Assembly (NCBI GenBank): GCA_026394565.1 | Contig: JAPKYA010000002.1 | Span: forward strand, 1 to 64,000 | DNA length: 64,000 bases | Direction: 5' to 3' | Origin: Methanothrix sp. | Lineage (GTDB): Archaea > Halobacteriota > Methanosarcinia > Methanotrichales > Methanotrichaceae | Shown: in pieces, positions 52,078-60,459 of the stretch | How the letters are laid out: each line of letters opens with the position of its first letter | Position numbering within the stretch: position 1 is the first letter of the stretch | Translations under genes and position numbers: made by a program | The notes under the pieces: generated by a model | What the model was told of the DNA's origin: nothing | The model's database searches: none | What the model saw: the letters and a program-made list of their open reading frames with translations, nothing else

Positions 52078-53679
52078 ATGCTCTCCGGCCCCCTGGGGCG
52101 GCATTGTTCGATGAGGGTCAGGGTATTTCTTCGGCTATTCGCATCGCTTTCAAAGATCTTAGCGGTCTTGCTGCTGATACCGGGGGCTGTCGCCGCCTAT
52201 TATGGAGAGACGGGGGGCGTGATCGCCTTCGCCGTAACATCTCTTCTCACCCTGGCCTCAGGAATAGCCCTGGGACGGCTCTCCACGAAGGAGGAGCCGG
52301 GCTTAAAAGAGGGTTTTGCGCTCGTTGCCCTGGGCTGGCTGGGAGCTGCCTTCTTCGGGGCTCTGCCTTACGTCTTCCTGGGGCTCAGCCTCATCGACGG
52401 CCTTTTCGAGTCCATGTCGGCCTTTACCACTACCGGCTCCTCCATACTCATGGAGTCGAACGCCCAGGGGTACTGGATCATCAATTCAACTCTTGCCGAC
52501 AGCAGCTTGGCGCATCAACTGGAGCTGGGTCTGGCCTGGCTGATGGAAAACTCCACACTGCTTCAGATAAGAGGCAGCCCTGACAAGACCTACATGGGGC
52601 TGCTCTTCTGGAGGTCCTTTGCCCAGTGGCTGGGCGGAATGGGGATAATACTATTATTCGTAGCCATATTGCCCCGCCTGGGCGTGGCTGGACGCCAGCT
52701 CTACCGGGCAGAGGTGCCGGGTCCTGACAAGGATGCTCTGACGCCGCGCATAAAGCAGACCGCCCGGGTGCTCTGGGTGGTGTACATCCTCATGACCGTA
52801 GCTGAGATCGCGCTACTCTACATGGCAAAAATGCCCCTCTTCGACTCGCTCTGCAATACCTTTGCTTCCATGGCCACGGGCGGCTTCTCGCCGCAGGGCT
52901 TGAGCATAGCCGCTTATAGGAGCTGGATCATCGATGCCATTGTCACTTTATTCATGTTTTTAGCCGGGGCCAATTTCGCCCTGCATTACAGAATGCTCAC
53001 CTCCGACCGAAAAGCCCTTGTTAGGGACCCTGAGTTCAGATTCTATACTTTGATCGTACTGGCGACAACATTGATCATCGTCCTCTGGGGTGGATTGGAG
53101 GGTGATATTTGGCGCAAGATTCAGCTGGCGGGCTTCCAGGTAGTCTCCGTCATGACCACCACCGGCTTTGCCACGACGGACTTCGACCGGTGGACGGCAG
53201 CGGCCAAGTTCACTCTGATGCTGCTTATGATCATAGGCGCATGTGCCGGGTCCACGGGCGGAGCCATCAAGGTGGTAAGAATACTATTGGTTCTGAAGAG
53301 CGCCTACCGCGAGCTGCTTCATTCCCTGCACCCCAAGGCAGTCATTCCTCTGAAGCTGGGGGGGGTTTCTGTCAAGGATGAGGTTCTGCGGCCCAGCAAC
53401 ATCTTCGTGGCCACGTACATCATCATCTTTGCCCTGGCATCGCTGCTTTTGGCCATCATCTCCTACGACGATCCGCAGATGAACATCGAGTCTATTCTTT
53501 CTGCGGTGGCGACTACACTAGGCAATGCCGGGCCGGGCTTTGGCAGTGTGGGACCGATGTTGAGCTTTGCCGAGATTCATCCTGCCGGAAAGATGCTGCT
53601 CTTCTTTTGCATGTGGATCGGCAGGCTGGAGATAGTGACAGCCCTGATGCTGCTGGTGCCGGAGTTTTGGAAGAAATAA
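52078..53679 (+). CDS. trkH: TrkH/KtrB-type potassium transporter (second copy)
   Basis: 533 residues, paralogue of the protein at 49144. P-loops AFTTTGSSIL, ASMATGGFSP, MTTTGFA, LGNAGPGFG. Compared with the first copy it carries an insertion in the loop after the first P-loop (SLAHQLELGLAWLMENSTLLQIRG). Start uncertain: ATG 52078 stands immediately behind AAAAGGAGG, unusually close; ATG 52111 (MRVRVFLRLF) fits the first copy's N-terminus better but has no clear binding site. The second filter difference (Thr-rich) may change ion selectivity; inference. Confidence 0.93.
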   Translation: MLSGPLGRHCSMRVRVFLRLFASLSKILAVLLLIPGAVAAYYGETGGVIAFAVTSLLTLASGIALGRLSTKEEPGLKEGFALVALGWLGAAFFGALPYVFLGLSLIDGLFESMSAFTTTGSSILMESNAQGYWIINSTLADSSLAHQLELGLAWLMENSTLLQIRGSPDKTYMGLLFWRSFAQWLGGMGIILLFVAILPRLGVAGRQLYRAEVPGPDKDALTPRIKQTARVLWVVYILMTVAEIALLYMAKMPLFDSLCNTFASMATGGFSPQGLSIAAYRSWIIDAIVTLFMFLAGANFALHYRMLTSDRKALVRDPEFRFYTLIVLATTLIIVLWGGLEGDIWRKIQLAGFQVVSVMTTTGFATTDFDRWTAAAKFTLMLLMIIGACAGSTGGAIKVVRILLVLKSAYRELLHSLHPKAVIPLKLGGVSVKDEVLRPSNIFVATYIIIFALASLLLAIISYDDPQMNIESILSAVATTLGNAGPGFGSVGPMLSFAEIHPAGKMLLFFCMWIGRLEIVTALMLLVPEFWKK

Positions 53680-53680
53680 G

Positions 53681-53776
53681 ATGTTTTTCAAGGAGTTTGG
53701 CGAAAGCTTCGTCTTCAACAACGCCGGGACGGTCCTAGTACAGCGAGGCTCAAATAAATCCATGAATGTGAGTGGA
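53681..53776 (+). pseudogene. Start of a gene cut by the MITE-like element
   Basis: ATG one base after the trkH stop encodes MFFKEFGESFVFNNAGTVL; at 53735 the frame enters the inverted-repeat element and stops 14 codons later. The position suggests a further gene of the trk operon that was truncated by insertion; nothing resembling its continuation is seen after the element. Too short to identify. Confidence 0.3.
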
Positions 53777-53903
53777 TAAAAGAGTCGTCGTGAACGGCTG
53801 ATTGTTCTTCGCGCCTTCGCGGCTTCGCGCGAGATTCCTTTTCACGCGAAGGCGCGAAGCCGCGAAGTCAAACCGTTGGTTTATTTCGGCCTCGCTGTAC
53901 TAG
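53735..53903. mobile_element. 169-bp MITE-like element with terminal inverted repeats
   Basis: Ends are inverted copies of 26 bases (53735-53760 and 53878-53903), identical at 23 positions, outermost CTAGTACAGCGAGGC. Inside are 16-base perfect arms CTTCGCGGCTTCGCGC (53815-53830) and GCGCGAAGCCGCGAAG (53852-53867) with a 21-base loop. It has no ORF. The palindromic CTAG at both outer ends could be a 4-bp target duplication, as made by IS5-type transposases. So it is probably a non-autonomous, trans-mobilised element. The MFS gene's stop codon (53900-53902) lies in the right repeat. Confidence 0.75.
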
Positions 53904-55351
53904 AGCTTTAGCCCAAAATGCTTGTGCCCGGGCCGCAGCCCCGAAATCACTGCGGCCAGGAGGGTGACGGCAAAGGAGGCCAGAAAGGCCTCATGCATGC
54001 CCGCCTCGAATGCGGCCAGGGGTGCGCCGCTCATTCCTCCCCCGTAGAGGAAAACGCGGAACATGACGTCCTCGGGAATGCGACTCAGCACCAGGGGAAA
54101 GACAATGGCGATGCTGAGCATCTGGCCGGTGTTCATCAGCATAGAGTTGATGCCCGCGGCCATGCCCCTTTTTTCCGGAGGCACTGAGGACATGATGGCG
54201 TTGGTGTTGGGCGAAGCGAAGAGGCCCGAGCCTCCGCCCATGAGCGCCTGGTAGAGGGCCAGCAGCCAGTAGGGCGTGCTGCTCACTACAGTGCTCAGGC
54301 CCAGCAGGCCGAGGCCGGAGATGAGCAGCCCGGTGGTGGCCAGCCCCCGAGAGCCGTATTTGTCTGAGAGGTAGCCTGAGACCGGCCCCACGAGCATGAA
54401 TGCGGCTCCGAAGGGGGCCATCATGATTCCGGCCCAGAGGGGATCGAGGCCGTAAGGCCCCTGCAGGAAGAAGATGAGGACGAAGAGCACAGCGCCGCGG
54501 GCGAGGCCGTTGATGGCATTGGCGGCACTGGCACAGGCAAAGAGCCTGTCCTGGAAGAGCCGAAAATCCATCATGGGCTGCACGGCCTGTCTTTCCCAGA
54601 TGAAGAAGGCAGCCAGGCCGAAGAGGGCAAAGGCAAAGAGAGCATAGACGTAGGCCTGGTCGATGAGCGGAAAGGCCACCAGGGAAGCCGCCAGCAGCAG
54701 CGAGCCCAGACCAAATGTGAAGGTGAGGCTGCCCGGCCAGTCGAAGCGCTGCATAGTAGGCAGGGAGACGGGCTCGCGAAGCCGCAGAATGCCCCAGACG
54801 GTTCCGGCAGCGCCTAAAGGCACATTGATCAGGAAGACCCAGCGCCAGTCGATGGCCGTGAGAATGCCACCAATGACCGGCCCCATGAGAAAGCCTGCGG
54901 AAAAGGCGATGGTGTTCACTCCCAGGCCCAGGCCCACCCGCCCTTTGCGAAAGGCATCGGTGACGATGGCTGCACTGTTGGTGAAGAGCAGGGCACCGCC
55001 CACTCCCTGGATCATGCGGTATGCCACCAGGTCCCAGCCCTGGAACTGAGGCTGAGAGAGGCCGCAAAGGAGAGAGCCCAATGTGAAAACGGCAAAGCCG
55101 GCGTTGTAGAGGTTCTTGCGGCCGAACATGTCTGCCAGACGCCCAACCACGGGCACCAGCGCCGTGGTGATGAGCATGAAGCCCAGCATCACCCACATGA
55201 CTGTCATGAATCCGGCATGAAGCTCTATCATGATATCCGGCAGGGCGATAAGCAGGGCTGAGCCCTGAATGGAGGCGAGCAATGCTCCAACGGTGGTGAC
55301 GGAGAGCGCAACCCACTCGTAGCCGCGCCAGTTTTCTTCTTCTGATGGCAT
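53900..55351 (-). CDS. MFS drug/solute exporter, DHA2 (14-TM) family
   Basis: 483 residues from ATG 55351; the longer open frame to 55612 lies in the divergent larC gene and is not used. About 14 TM helices. Typical stretches: ALLIALPDIMIELHAGFMTVMWVMLGFMLITTALVPVVGRLADMFGRKN (motif A), RMIQGVGGALLFTNSAAIVTDAF, and GPVIGGILTAIDWRWVFLINVPLG (motif C). Proton-driven efflux of drugs or metabolites; substrate unknown. Its TAG stop is inside the MITE-like inverted repeat, so the last codons could have changed by insertion. Confidence 0.92.
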   Translation of the reverse strand: MPSEEENWRGYEWVALSVTTVGALLASIQGSALLIALPDIMIELHAGFMTVMWVMLGFMLITTALVPVVGRLADMFGRKNLYNAGFAVFTLGSLLCGLSQPQFQGWDLVAYRMIQGVGGALLFTNSAAIVTDAFRKGRVGLGLGVNTIAFSAGFLMGPVIGGILTAIDWRWVFLINVPLGAAGTVWGILRLREPVSLPTMQRFDWPGSLTFTFGLGSLLLAASLVAFPLIDQAYVYALFAFALFGLAAFFIWERQAVQPMMDFRLFQDRLFACASAANAINGLARGAVLFVLIFFLQGPYGLDPLWAGIMMAPFGAAFMLVGPVSGYLSDKYGSRGLATTGLLISGLGLLGLSTVVSSTPYWLLALYQALMGGGSGLFASPNTNAIMSSVPPEKRGMAAGINSMLMNTGQMLSIAIVFPLVLSRIPEDVMFRVFLYGGGMSGAPLAAFEAGMHEAFLASFAVTLLAAVISGLRPGHKHFGLKL

Positions 55352-55414
55352 AATAGCTGAGGCTAAAGCCGGGACCAATTTGTATTTAACGGTATAGACA
55401 AAATAATTTGAACC
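55352..55414. promoter_or_regulatory. Divergent promoter MFS / larC
   Basis: 63 bp with TTGTATTTAACGGTATAG (55379-55396); a TATA-like TATTTAA (55382-55388) lies about 27 bases ahead of the larC ATG 55415, compatible with a leaderless larC transcript. Confidence 0.4.
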
Positions 55415-56617
55415 ATGAAAGTCCTCCTCTTCGACCCCAGCGCCGGAGCCTCCGGAGACATGATCATGGCCTCTCTCCTGGACCTGGGGGCAGATGCCGA
55501 TGCCGTCCGTGGGGCAGTTGAGTCGGTAGGCTGCGCGCTGGAGGTCTCCCGCCAGGAGAAGAGCCACATCATGGCCTGCCGGGCTCGTGTCATCTCGGAC
55601 CGGAGATACCAATCACTGGACGAGGCCAAATCCATTCTGCAGAATTCCAGCCTGGAGGGCAAAGCACTGGAAAAAGCGCTTTTTGCCCTGAACATCCTGG
55701 CAGTGGCAGAGAGCCGGGTGCACGGCGTGGCCAAAGAGGAGGCCCGGTTTCATGAGATCGGCGCCCTGGATGCGCTGGCGGATATCGCCGGAGCCTGCGC
55801 GGCATGGCATTGCCTGGCCGCAGAGCGCGTACTCTCCCGGCCCGTCTCTGTCGGCGGCGGCTTTGTACAGTCAGCGCACGGCCTTCTTGCCGTGCCTGGG
55901 CCGGCTGCACTGGAGATTTTGCGATCTCACGAAATTCCCTGGAAGGGGGGCCCGGTAGAAGAGGAGCTGCTCACCCCCACGGGCGCAGCCCTGCTGGCAA
56001 CTCTCGTCGATGAGTTTGTGCCAGACTTTCCCCTCATCCGGGCGGAGAGGGTGGGCTACGGAGCCGGAAAAAGGGAGCTGATCCTGCCCAATGTGCTGCG
56101 GGCCATAGTCGCAGACAGCCTCCAGGCGAAGGCAGGGCAAAATCACGGGCCGCAGGGCGATCGCATTGTGCAACTGGAGACCAATGTGGACGATGTGACT
56201 GGCGAGGTGCTGGGCCATTTGATAGAGTTGCTCATGCAGGCCGGGGCCTTGGATGTCTCAGTTCTGCCTGCCCTGATGAAGAAGGGGCGCGCCGGATTTG
56301 TGATCAGGGCCATTGTCCGGCAGGAAGAGACGGAATTGCTGGCGAAAATTATGATCAGGGAGACAGGCTCCCTGGGCGTGCGTGTTTTTCCCAGCATTCA
56401 CCGCCTGGTGGCGGAGCGGGAGCAAAGAAATGTGCCGGTGGAGATATGCGGCCGCATCTACCAGGCTCAGGTGAAGGTGAGCCGGATGGAAGGCGAGCTC
56501 TTAAGCGTCAAGCCCGAGTACGAGGACTGCAAGAGAATAGCTGACGAGACAGATCAGCCGCTACGCATGGTCATCAAAAAAGTGGAAGAGGCGGGGTGGC
56601 GGGCAGTAGCCCCCTAA
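55415..56617 (+). CDS. larC: LarC, nickel insertion/cyclometallase for nickel-pincer nucleotide
   Basis: 400 residues (DUF111). LarC inserts nickel into the pyridinium dithiocarboxylate mononucleotide (CTP-dependent) to form the NPN cofactor of LarA-type racemases. Characteristic opening LLFDPSAGASGDMIMASLLDLGAD, His-containing GVAKEEARFHEIGALDALADI, TPTGAALLATL and the C-terminal LETNVDDVTGEVLGHL domain, which suggests the full-length (N+C) protein. larA, larB and larE are not nearby. Confidence 0.93.
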   Translation: MKVLLFDPSAGASGDMIMASLLDLGADADAVRGAVESVGCALEVSRQEKSHIMACRARVISDRRYQSLDEAKSILQNSSLEGKALEKALFALNILAVAESRVHGVAKEEARFHEIGALDALADIAGACAAWHCLAAERVLSRPVSVGGGFVQSAHGLLAVPGPAALEILRSHEIPWKGGPVEEELLTPTGAALLATLVDEFVPDFPLIRAERVGYGAGKRELILPNVLRAIVADSLQAKAGQNHGPQGDRIVQLETNVDDVTGEVLGHLIELLMQAGALDVSVLPALMKKGRAGFVIRAIVRQEETELLAKIMIRETGSLGVRVFPSIHRLVAEREQRNVPVEICGRIYQAQVKVSRMEGELLSVKPEYEDCKRIADETDQPLRMVIKKVEEAGWRAVAP

Positions 56618-56819
56618 TTCGTGCCATCCCTTCTAACATATATCTTATTTTATTACTATGCCGCCGGACCAACTCGCCTCTTTAGCTGCATTGATTCTTA
56701 TCACTGACTTATAATACTAATATAGTCAGGATTGTAGTTGATATTATATATACTTTTCGTAAATAATAATAGTAGCAATCGCAAGTTTGATTAATCTGCC
56801 CCGTAGGATTGCTCTTCTC
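56618..56819 (+). promoter_or_regulatory. Promoter of the haem operon
   Basis: AT-rich 200 bp. TATTATATATACTTTTC (56742-56758) contains a TATA box; predicted start is near 56775. Upstream is a palindrome CTGACT (56704-56709)/AGTCAG (56724-56729), possibly a regulator site. ATG 56820 of hemL is 45 bases downstream. Confidence 0.45.
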
Positions 56820-58088
56820 ATGCATATTGACTCCTCCATCCGGCTCTTTGATTGCGCCAAAAAGCTGATGCCCGGCGGCGTATCCAGCCCTGTACGCGCC
56901 ATCTCACCCTGCCCCTTTTACACGGCCCGAGCAGACGGCCCCTATTTGTGGGATGTGGACGCAAATCGGTACATCGATTACTGCTTAGCATACGGACCCA
57001 TGATCTTGGGCCATCGCCATCCGGCCATTATACAGGCCGTGACCGATCAGATGAGCCGCGGCTGGCTTTATGGAACGCCCTCCCAGTTGGAGGTTGCTGC
57101 GGCACAGAGAATCACCCGGCTTTACCCCAGCATGGAAATGGCGAGATTCGTCAGCTCCGGCACTGAGGCCACCATGGCTGCCATTCGCGTAGCGCGCGGC
57201 GCTACAGGCCGGGATAAAATCATCAAGATCGAGGGTGGCTTTCACGGGGCGCATGACAGCGTCCTGGTGAAGGCCGGCTCGGGAGCTACGACTTTAGGCA
57301 TTCCCGATTCTAGAGGCGTGCCTGTCGATACGGCCAAGAACACTCTGCAGGTGCCCTACAATGACCTGGAGGCCCTGGAGAGAGTGCTGAAGAGCAATCC
57401 CGGCCAGATCGCCTGCCTGATCATGGAGCCCGTCTTGGGCAACATCGGTCCGGTGCTGCCGGAGAAGGGCTACCTGGAGGGCGTGCGGCATCTTACCAAG
57501 GAGCATGATGTGCTTCTCATCTTCGACGAGGTCATAACCGGTTTCCGGCTGGCCCTGGGCGGAGCGCAGGAGCTCTTCGGCATTAAGCCCGATCTTACCA
57601 CCTTGGGCAAGATCATAGGTGGGGGCTTTCCCGTGGGCATCTTTGGCGGACGGCGCGATCTAATGGAGCAGGTAGCGCCCGGCGGTGGAATCTACCAGGC
57701 AGGAACCTTCAACGGCAGTCCTGTCTCTTTAGCCGCCGGCATGGCCACCCTGGACGTCCTGGAAAAGGAAAAAGTTCTGGAGAAGCTCAATGCCACGGGA
57801 ATGCAGATGAGAAAAGGGCTGCAAGAGATTGTAGAGGACCTGCGGCTCTCCTACAGCGTTGTCGGCATCGCCTCCATGTTCAAGATATTCTTTGGAGAGG
57901 AGCCTCACAATTATACACAGGCCCTGAAATGCGACAAAGCCAGCTATCTGGCCTTTTTCCGTCGCATGCTCGATGCCGGCATTTTCCTGACCCCCAGCCA
58001 GTATGAAACTGATTTCATATCGGCAGCCCATGGCCCGGAGGTAATACAAACCACCCTGGAGGCGTGCCGGTCCTGTCTGAAAAGCTAA
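56820..58088 (+). CDS. hemL: Glutamate-1-semialdehyde 2,1-aminomutase
   Basis: 422 residues from ATG 56820. PLP enzyme making 5-aminolevulinate in the C5 pathway. Family marks: [14 protein letters not shown] at the start, [28 protein letters not shown], and the Schiff-base Lys in [13 protein letters not shown]. Begins the operon hemL-hemC-cobA/hemD-ahb for sirohaem/haem and cobamide precursors. The stop overlaps the hemC start by 25 bases. Confidence 0.96.
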   Translation: MHIDSSIRLFDCAKKLMPGGVSSPVRAISPCPFYTARADGPYLWDVDANRYIDYCLAYGPMILGHRHPAIIQAVTDQMSRGWLYGTPSQLEVAAAQRITRLYPSMEMARFVSSGTEATMAAIRVARGATGRDKIIKIEGGFHGAHDSVLVKAGSGATTLGIPDSRGVPVDTAKNTLQVPYNDLEALERVLKSNPGQIACLIMEPVLGNIGPVLPEKGYLEGVRHLTKEHDVLLIFDEVITGFRLALGGAQELFGIKPDLTTLGKIIGGGFPVGIFGGRRDLMEQVAPGGGIYQAGTFNGSPVSLAAGMATLDVLEKEKVLEKLNATGMQMRKGLQEIVEDLRLSYSVVGIASMFKIFFGEEPHNYTQALKCDKASYLAFFRRMLDAGIFLTPSQYETDFISAAHGPEVIQTTLEACRSCLKS

Positions 58089-59011
58089 TCGTGGGCAGCC
58101 GGGGTAGCCCTCTGGCGTTGCGCCAGACAGAGATTGTGCGGGAGAGGCTTCTATCCCTGGGCATAGAGACGGAGCGGACCCTGGTCAAGACCAGCGGAGA
58201 TGTATTCCTGGACAAGCCTCTGCACCAGCTCACCGGCTTTGGCGTCTTCGTGGCGGAGATAGACGAGCGCATGCTCAGCGGCGAGATCGATTTAGCCGTG
58301 CACAGCATGAAGGACCTGCCCACAAAAAGGCCGGAAGAGCTGATTATCTCTGCGATATTGAAACGCGATTCGCCCTATGATATAATGCTCTGCAGGGACG
58401 GCTCGGTGAAAAGCTTGGAAGAGCTGAAAGAGGGGGCGACCGTAGGCACCTCCAGCATGCGACGCACGGCGCAGCTGCGCCGGGCCAGGCCTGATCTGCA
58501 GATAATAAATTTGCGGGGAAATCTGCAGACTCGAATTCGCAAACTGTTTGAGGGAGACTACGATGCCATTGTCCTGGCGAAGGCCGGTCTGGAGAGGATG
58601 GGACAGGAGTTGGATTATGTGCCGCTGGATGGGGAGAGATTCGTTCCCTCAGCCAACCAGGGAACCATAATAGTCGTAGCCAGGAAGGGATCGAAGGCCG
58701 AATTTCATTCCCGATCGCTGGATGATGCGCACAGCAGAGTTGAAACCATGATAGAGCGTAAGATCCTGGAGACGGTAGGAGGCGGCTGCGTGGTGCCCAT
58801 GGCTGTGCACGCCTCAGCCAAGAACGACCAGGCCCGTGTCATTGCCGAGGTTCTCTCCTTAGACGGCAAGAGGTTTGTGCGATTGGATGAAAATATCTCT
58901 TTGCAGGAAGGTGATCCCCTGAGCCGGGCAGAGGATATGGGGCGAAGGCTCATGATGATGGGTGGACGAGAGCTGGTAGATGAGGCGGTGAAGGTATTTG
59001 GCACGCGGTAA
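58064..59011 (+). CDS. hemC: Porphobilinogen deaminase (hydroxymethylbilane synthase)
   Basis: 315 residues from GTG 58064, which overlaps hemL by 25 bases. Polymerises four porphobilinogens using a dipyrromethane cofactor. Family marks: [16 protein letters not shown] at the start, [29 protein letters not shown], and the cofactor-binding Cys in [12 protein letters not shown]. Confidence 0.96.
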   Translation: MPVLSEKLIVGSRGSPLALRQTEIVRERLLSLGIETERTLVKTSGDVFLDKPLHQLTGFGVFVAEIDERMLSGEIDLAVHSMKDLPTKRPEELIISAILKRDSPYDIMLCRDGSVKSLEELKEGATVGTSSMRRTAQLRRARPDLQIINLRGNLQTRIRKLFEGDYDAIVLAKAGLERMGQELDYVPLDGERFVPSANQGTIIVVARKGSKAEFHSRSLDDAHSRVETMIERKILETVGGGCVVPMAVHASAKNDQARVIAEVLSLDGKRFVRLDENISLQEGDPLSRAEDMGRRLMMMGGRELVDEAVKVFGTR

Positions 59012-60458
59012 GGTTTATCTGGTGGGGGCCGGCCCAGGGGACCCCGAGCTTATGACCCTGAAGGCGAAAAGGCTGCTAGGCATTGCGGATGTGGTCTTAT
59101 TCGACCGGCTGCTTGACCCCAGGATGCTGGAAGGGGTTATTGCGGAATTGATCGATGTGGGCAAGAACGCTGGCCAGCACAAGCTGACTCAGGAGGGCAT
59201 CAACCAACTGCTCATCGAGAAGGCGGAGGCAGGGGCTGTGGTTGTGCGGCTGAAGGGAGGCGATCCCTATCTCTTTGGCAGGGGCGGAGAGGAGGCCTTG
59301 GCCTTGCAGGAAAAAGGCATACCCTTTGAGGTTGTGCCAGGCGTGACCTCCTCCATTGCCGCTCCCGAGCTTGCCGGAATTCCCGTGACCCACCGGGGTG
59401 TGGCCTCTTCGCTTATCATTGTGACCGGCCACGAGGAGCCGGGAAAAGAGACCCCATTGGACTGGGCGGCCATTGCCGCCCTGGGCGGAACTCTGGTTGT
59501 GCTGATGGGGGTCTCCCGCCTGGAGCAGAATGTGGCGGCTCTGATCGAGGCCGGGAAATCGCCCCAAACACCGGCGGCCATGGTAGAAAAGGGAGGCTGG
59601 CCTGAGCAGAGGATGGTTTCGGCAACTCTGGCAGATATAGCCGAAAAGGCCAGGGAAGCAAAGATCGAGTCGCCGGCCATTCTGGTAGTAGGCGAGGTGG
59701 TGTTGCTGGCTGAGAAATTGGGGCAAAAGAGGATCGCCATTCTCCGGCCCGCTGCCCAGCAGAAGGAGTCGGCGGCCCTGGCACAGAGCTACGGCTTCTC
59801 ACCGATCCAGGCTCCAACAATCGCTCTGGCGGAAAAGCCCCTGCCCGATGATCTAGCGGAGAGGCTTAGCAAAGCAGAATGCGTGGCTTTTACCAGCGCC
59901 AACGGAGTGAAGATGGCACTGCATAGCCCTGCCATTCGCAAGGCTCTGGCGGAAAAGATGATCGTGGCCATTGGGCCCAAGACCGCCCTGGCTTTAACTG
60001 AGGAGGGCTTGACGGCAGCGATGCCTGAGGAGTACAGCTCGGAGGGAATGGAGAAGATGCTGCGGGGAAAATGCCGGAGCATCCTCTTCCTGAGAAGCGC
60101 TCAGGGAAGCTTGTATCTCTCTGAGGGCTTAAGGGCTGCAGGGCTTTTCGTGGATGACATTGCCCTTTACGAGGTTGTCCCCTCCAATGATCCCCGTCTG
60201 GACGAACTGATAAAGAAGGCGAGAAGCGTGGACATCTTTGCCTTCACCAGCTCCTCCACCGCTCGCTATCTGATAGAGAGGGCAAAAGCGATGGGCCTGG
60301 AAAAGCAGCTACGTGAGGCGCTCGCCGCCGGCATTGTGGCAGCCATCGGCAAGCCCACGGCCGAGGAGCTGGCCCGACTGGGCATAAAGGTGGACGTGAT
60401 GCCGGACAAATTCACCTTTGAGGCAATGCTTGCCGTTTTGCAGGAGAAGACAGGATAA
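58998..60458 (+). CDS. cobA-hemD: Uroporphyrinogen-III C-methyltransferase / uroporphyrinogen-III synthase fusion
   Basis: 486 residues. Residues 1-240: SAM-dependent methyltransferase making precorrin-2 (VYLVGAGPGDPELMTLKAKRLL, LKGGDPYLFGRGGEEA, VVPGVTSSIAAPELAGIPVTHRG). Residues 248-486: HemD, which cyclises hydroxymethylbilane (IAILRPAAQQKES, FTSANGVKMAL, FAFTSSSTARYLIERA). The fusion channels hydroxymethylbilane to precorrin-2, the branch point to sirohaem, haem (Ahb route), cobamide and F430. TTG 58998 overlaps hemC by 14 bases; no ATG exists nearby. Confidence 0.94.
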   Translation: MARGKVYLVGAGPGDPELMTLKAKRLLGIADVVLFDRLLDPRMLEGVIAELIDVGKNAGQHKLTQEGINQLLIEKAEAGAVVVRLKGGDPYLFGRGGEEALALQEKGIPFEVVPGVTSSIAAPELAGIPVTHRGVASSLIIVTGHEEPGKETPLDWAAIAALGGTLVVLMGVSRLEQNVAALIEAGKSPQTPAAMVEKGGWPEQRMVSATLADIAEKAREAKIESPAILVVGEVVLLAEKLGQKRIAILRPAAQQKESAALAQSYGFSPIQAPTIALAEKPLPDDLAERLSKAECVAFTSANGVKMALHSPAIRKALAEKMIVAIGPKTALALTEEGLTAAMPEEYSSEGMEKMLRGKCRSILFLRSAQGSLYLSEGLRAAGLFVDDIALYEVVPSNDPRLDELIKKARSVDIFAFTSSSTARYLIERAKAMGLEKQLREALAAGIVAAIGKPTAEELARLGIKVDVMPDKFTFEAMLAVLQEKTG

Positions 60459-60459
60459 A

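Noticed and set aside
52104-52583. 159-codon frame inside the second trkH
   Set aside because: Out-of-frame shadow; the trkH frame is complete and homologous to the first copy.
53815-53867. CRISPR-like repeats
   Set aside because: The repeated CTTCGCG units are arms of one palindrome, not equally spaced direct repeats; no CRISPR array or cas gene occurs in the window.
53991-55316. 441-codon open frame on the minus strand overlapping the MFS gene
   Set aside because: It is a second frame of the same strand, Arg/His/Leu/Pro-rich without family features; the MFS frame has clear motifs. A GC-rich codon-bias shadow.
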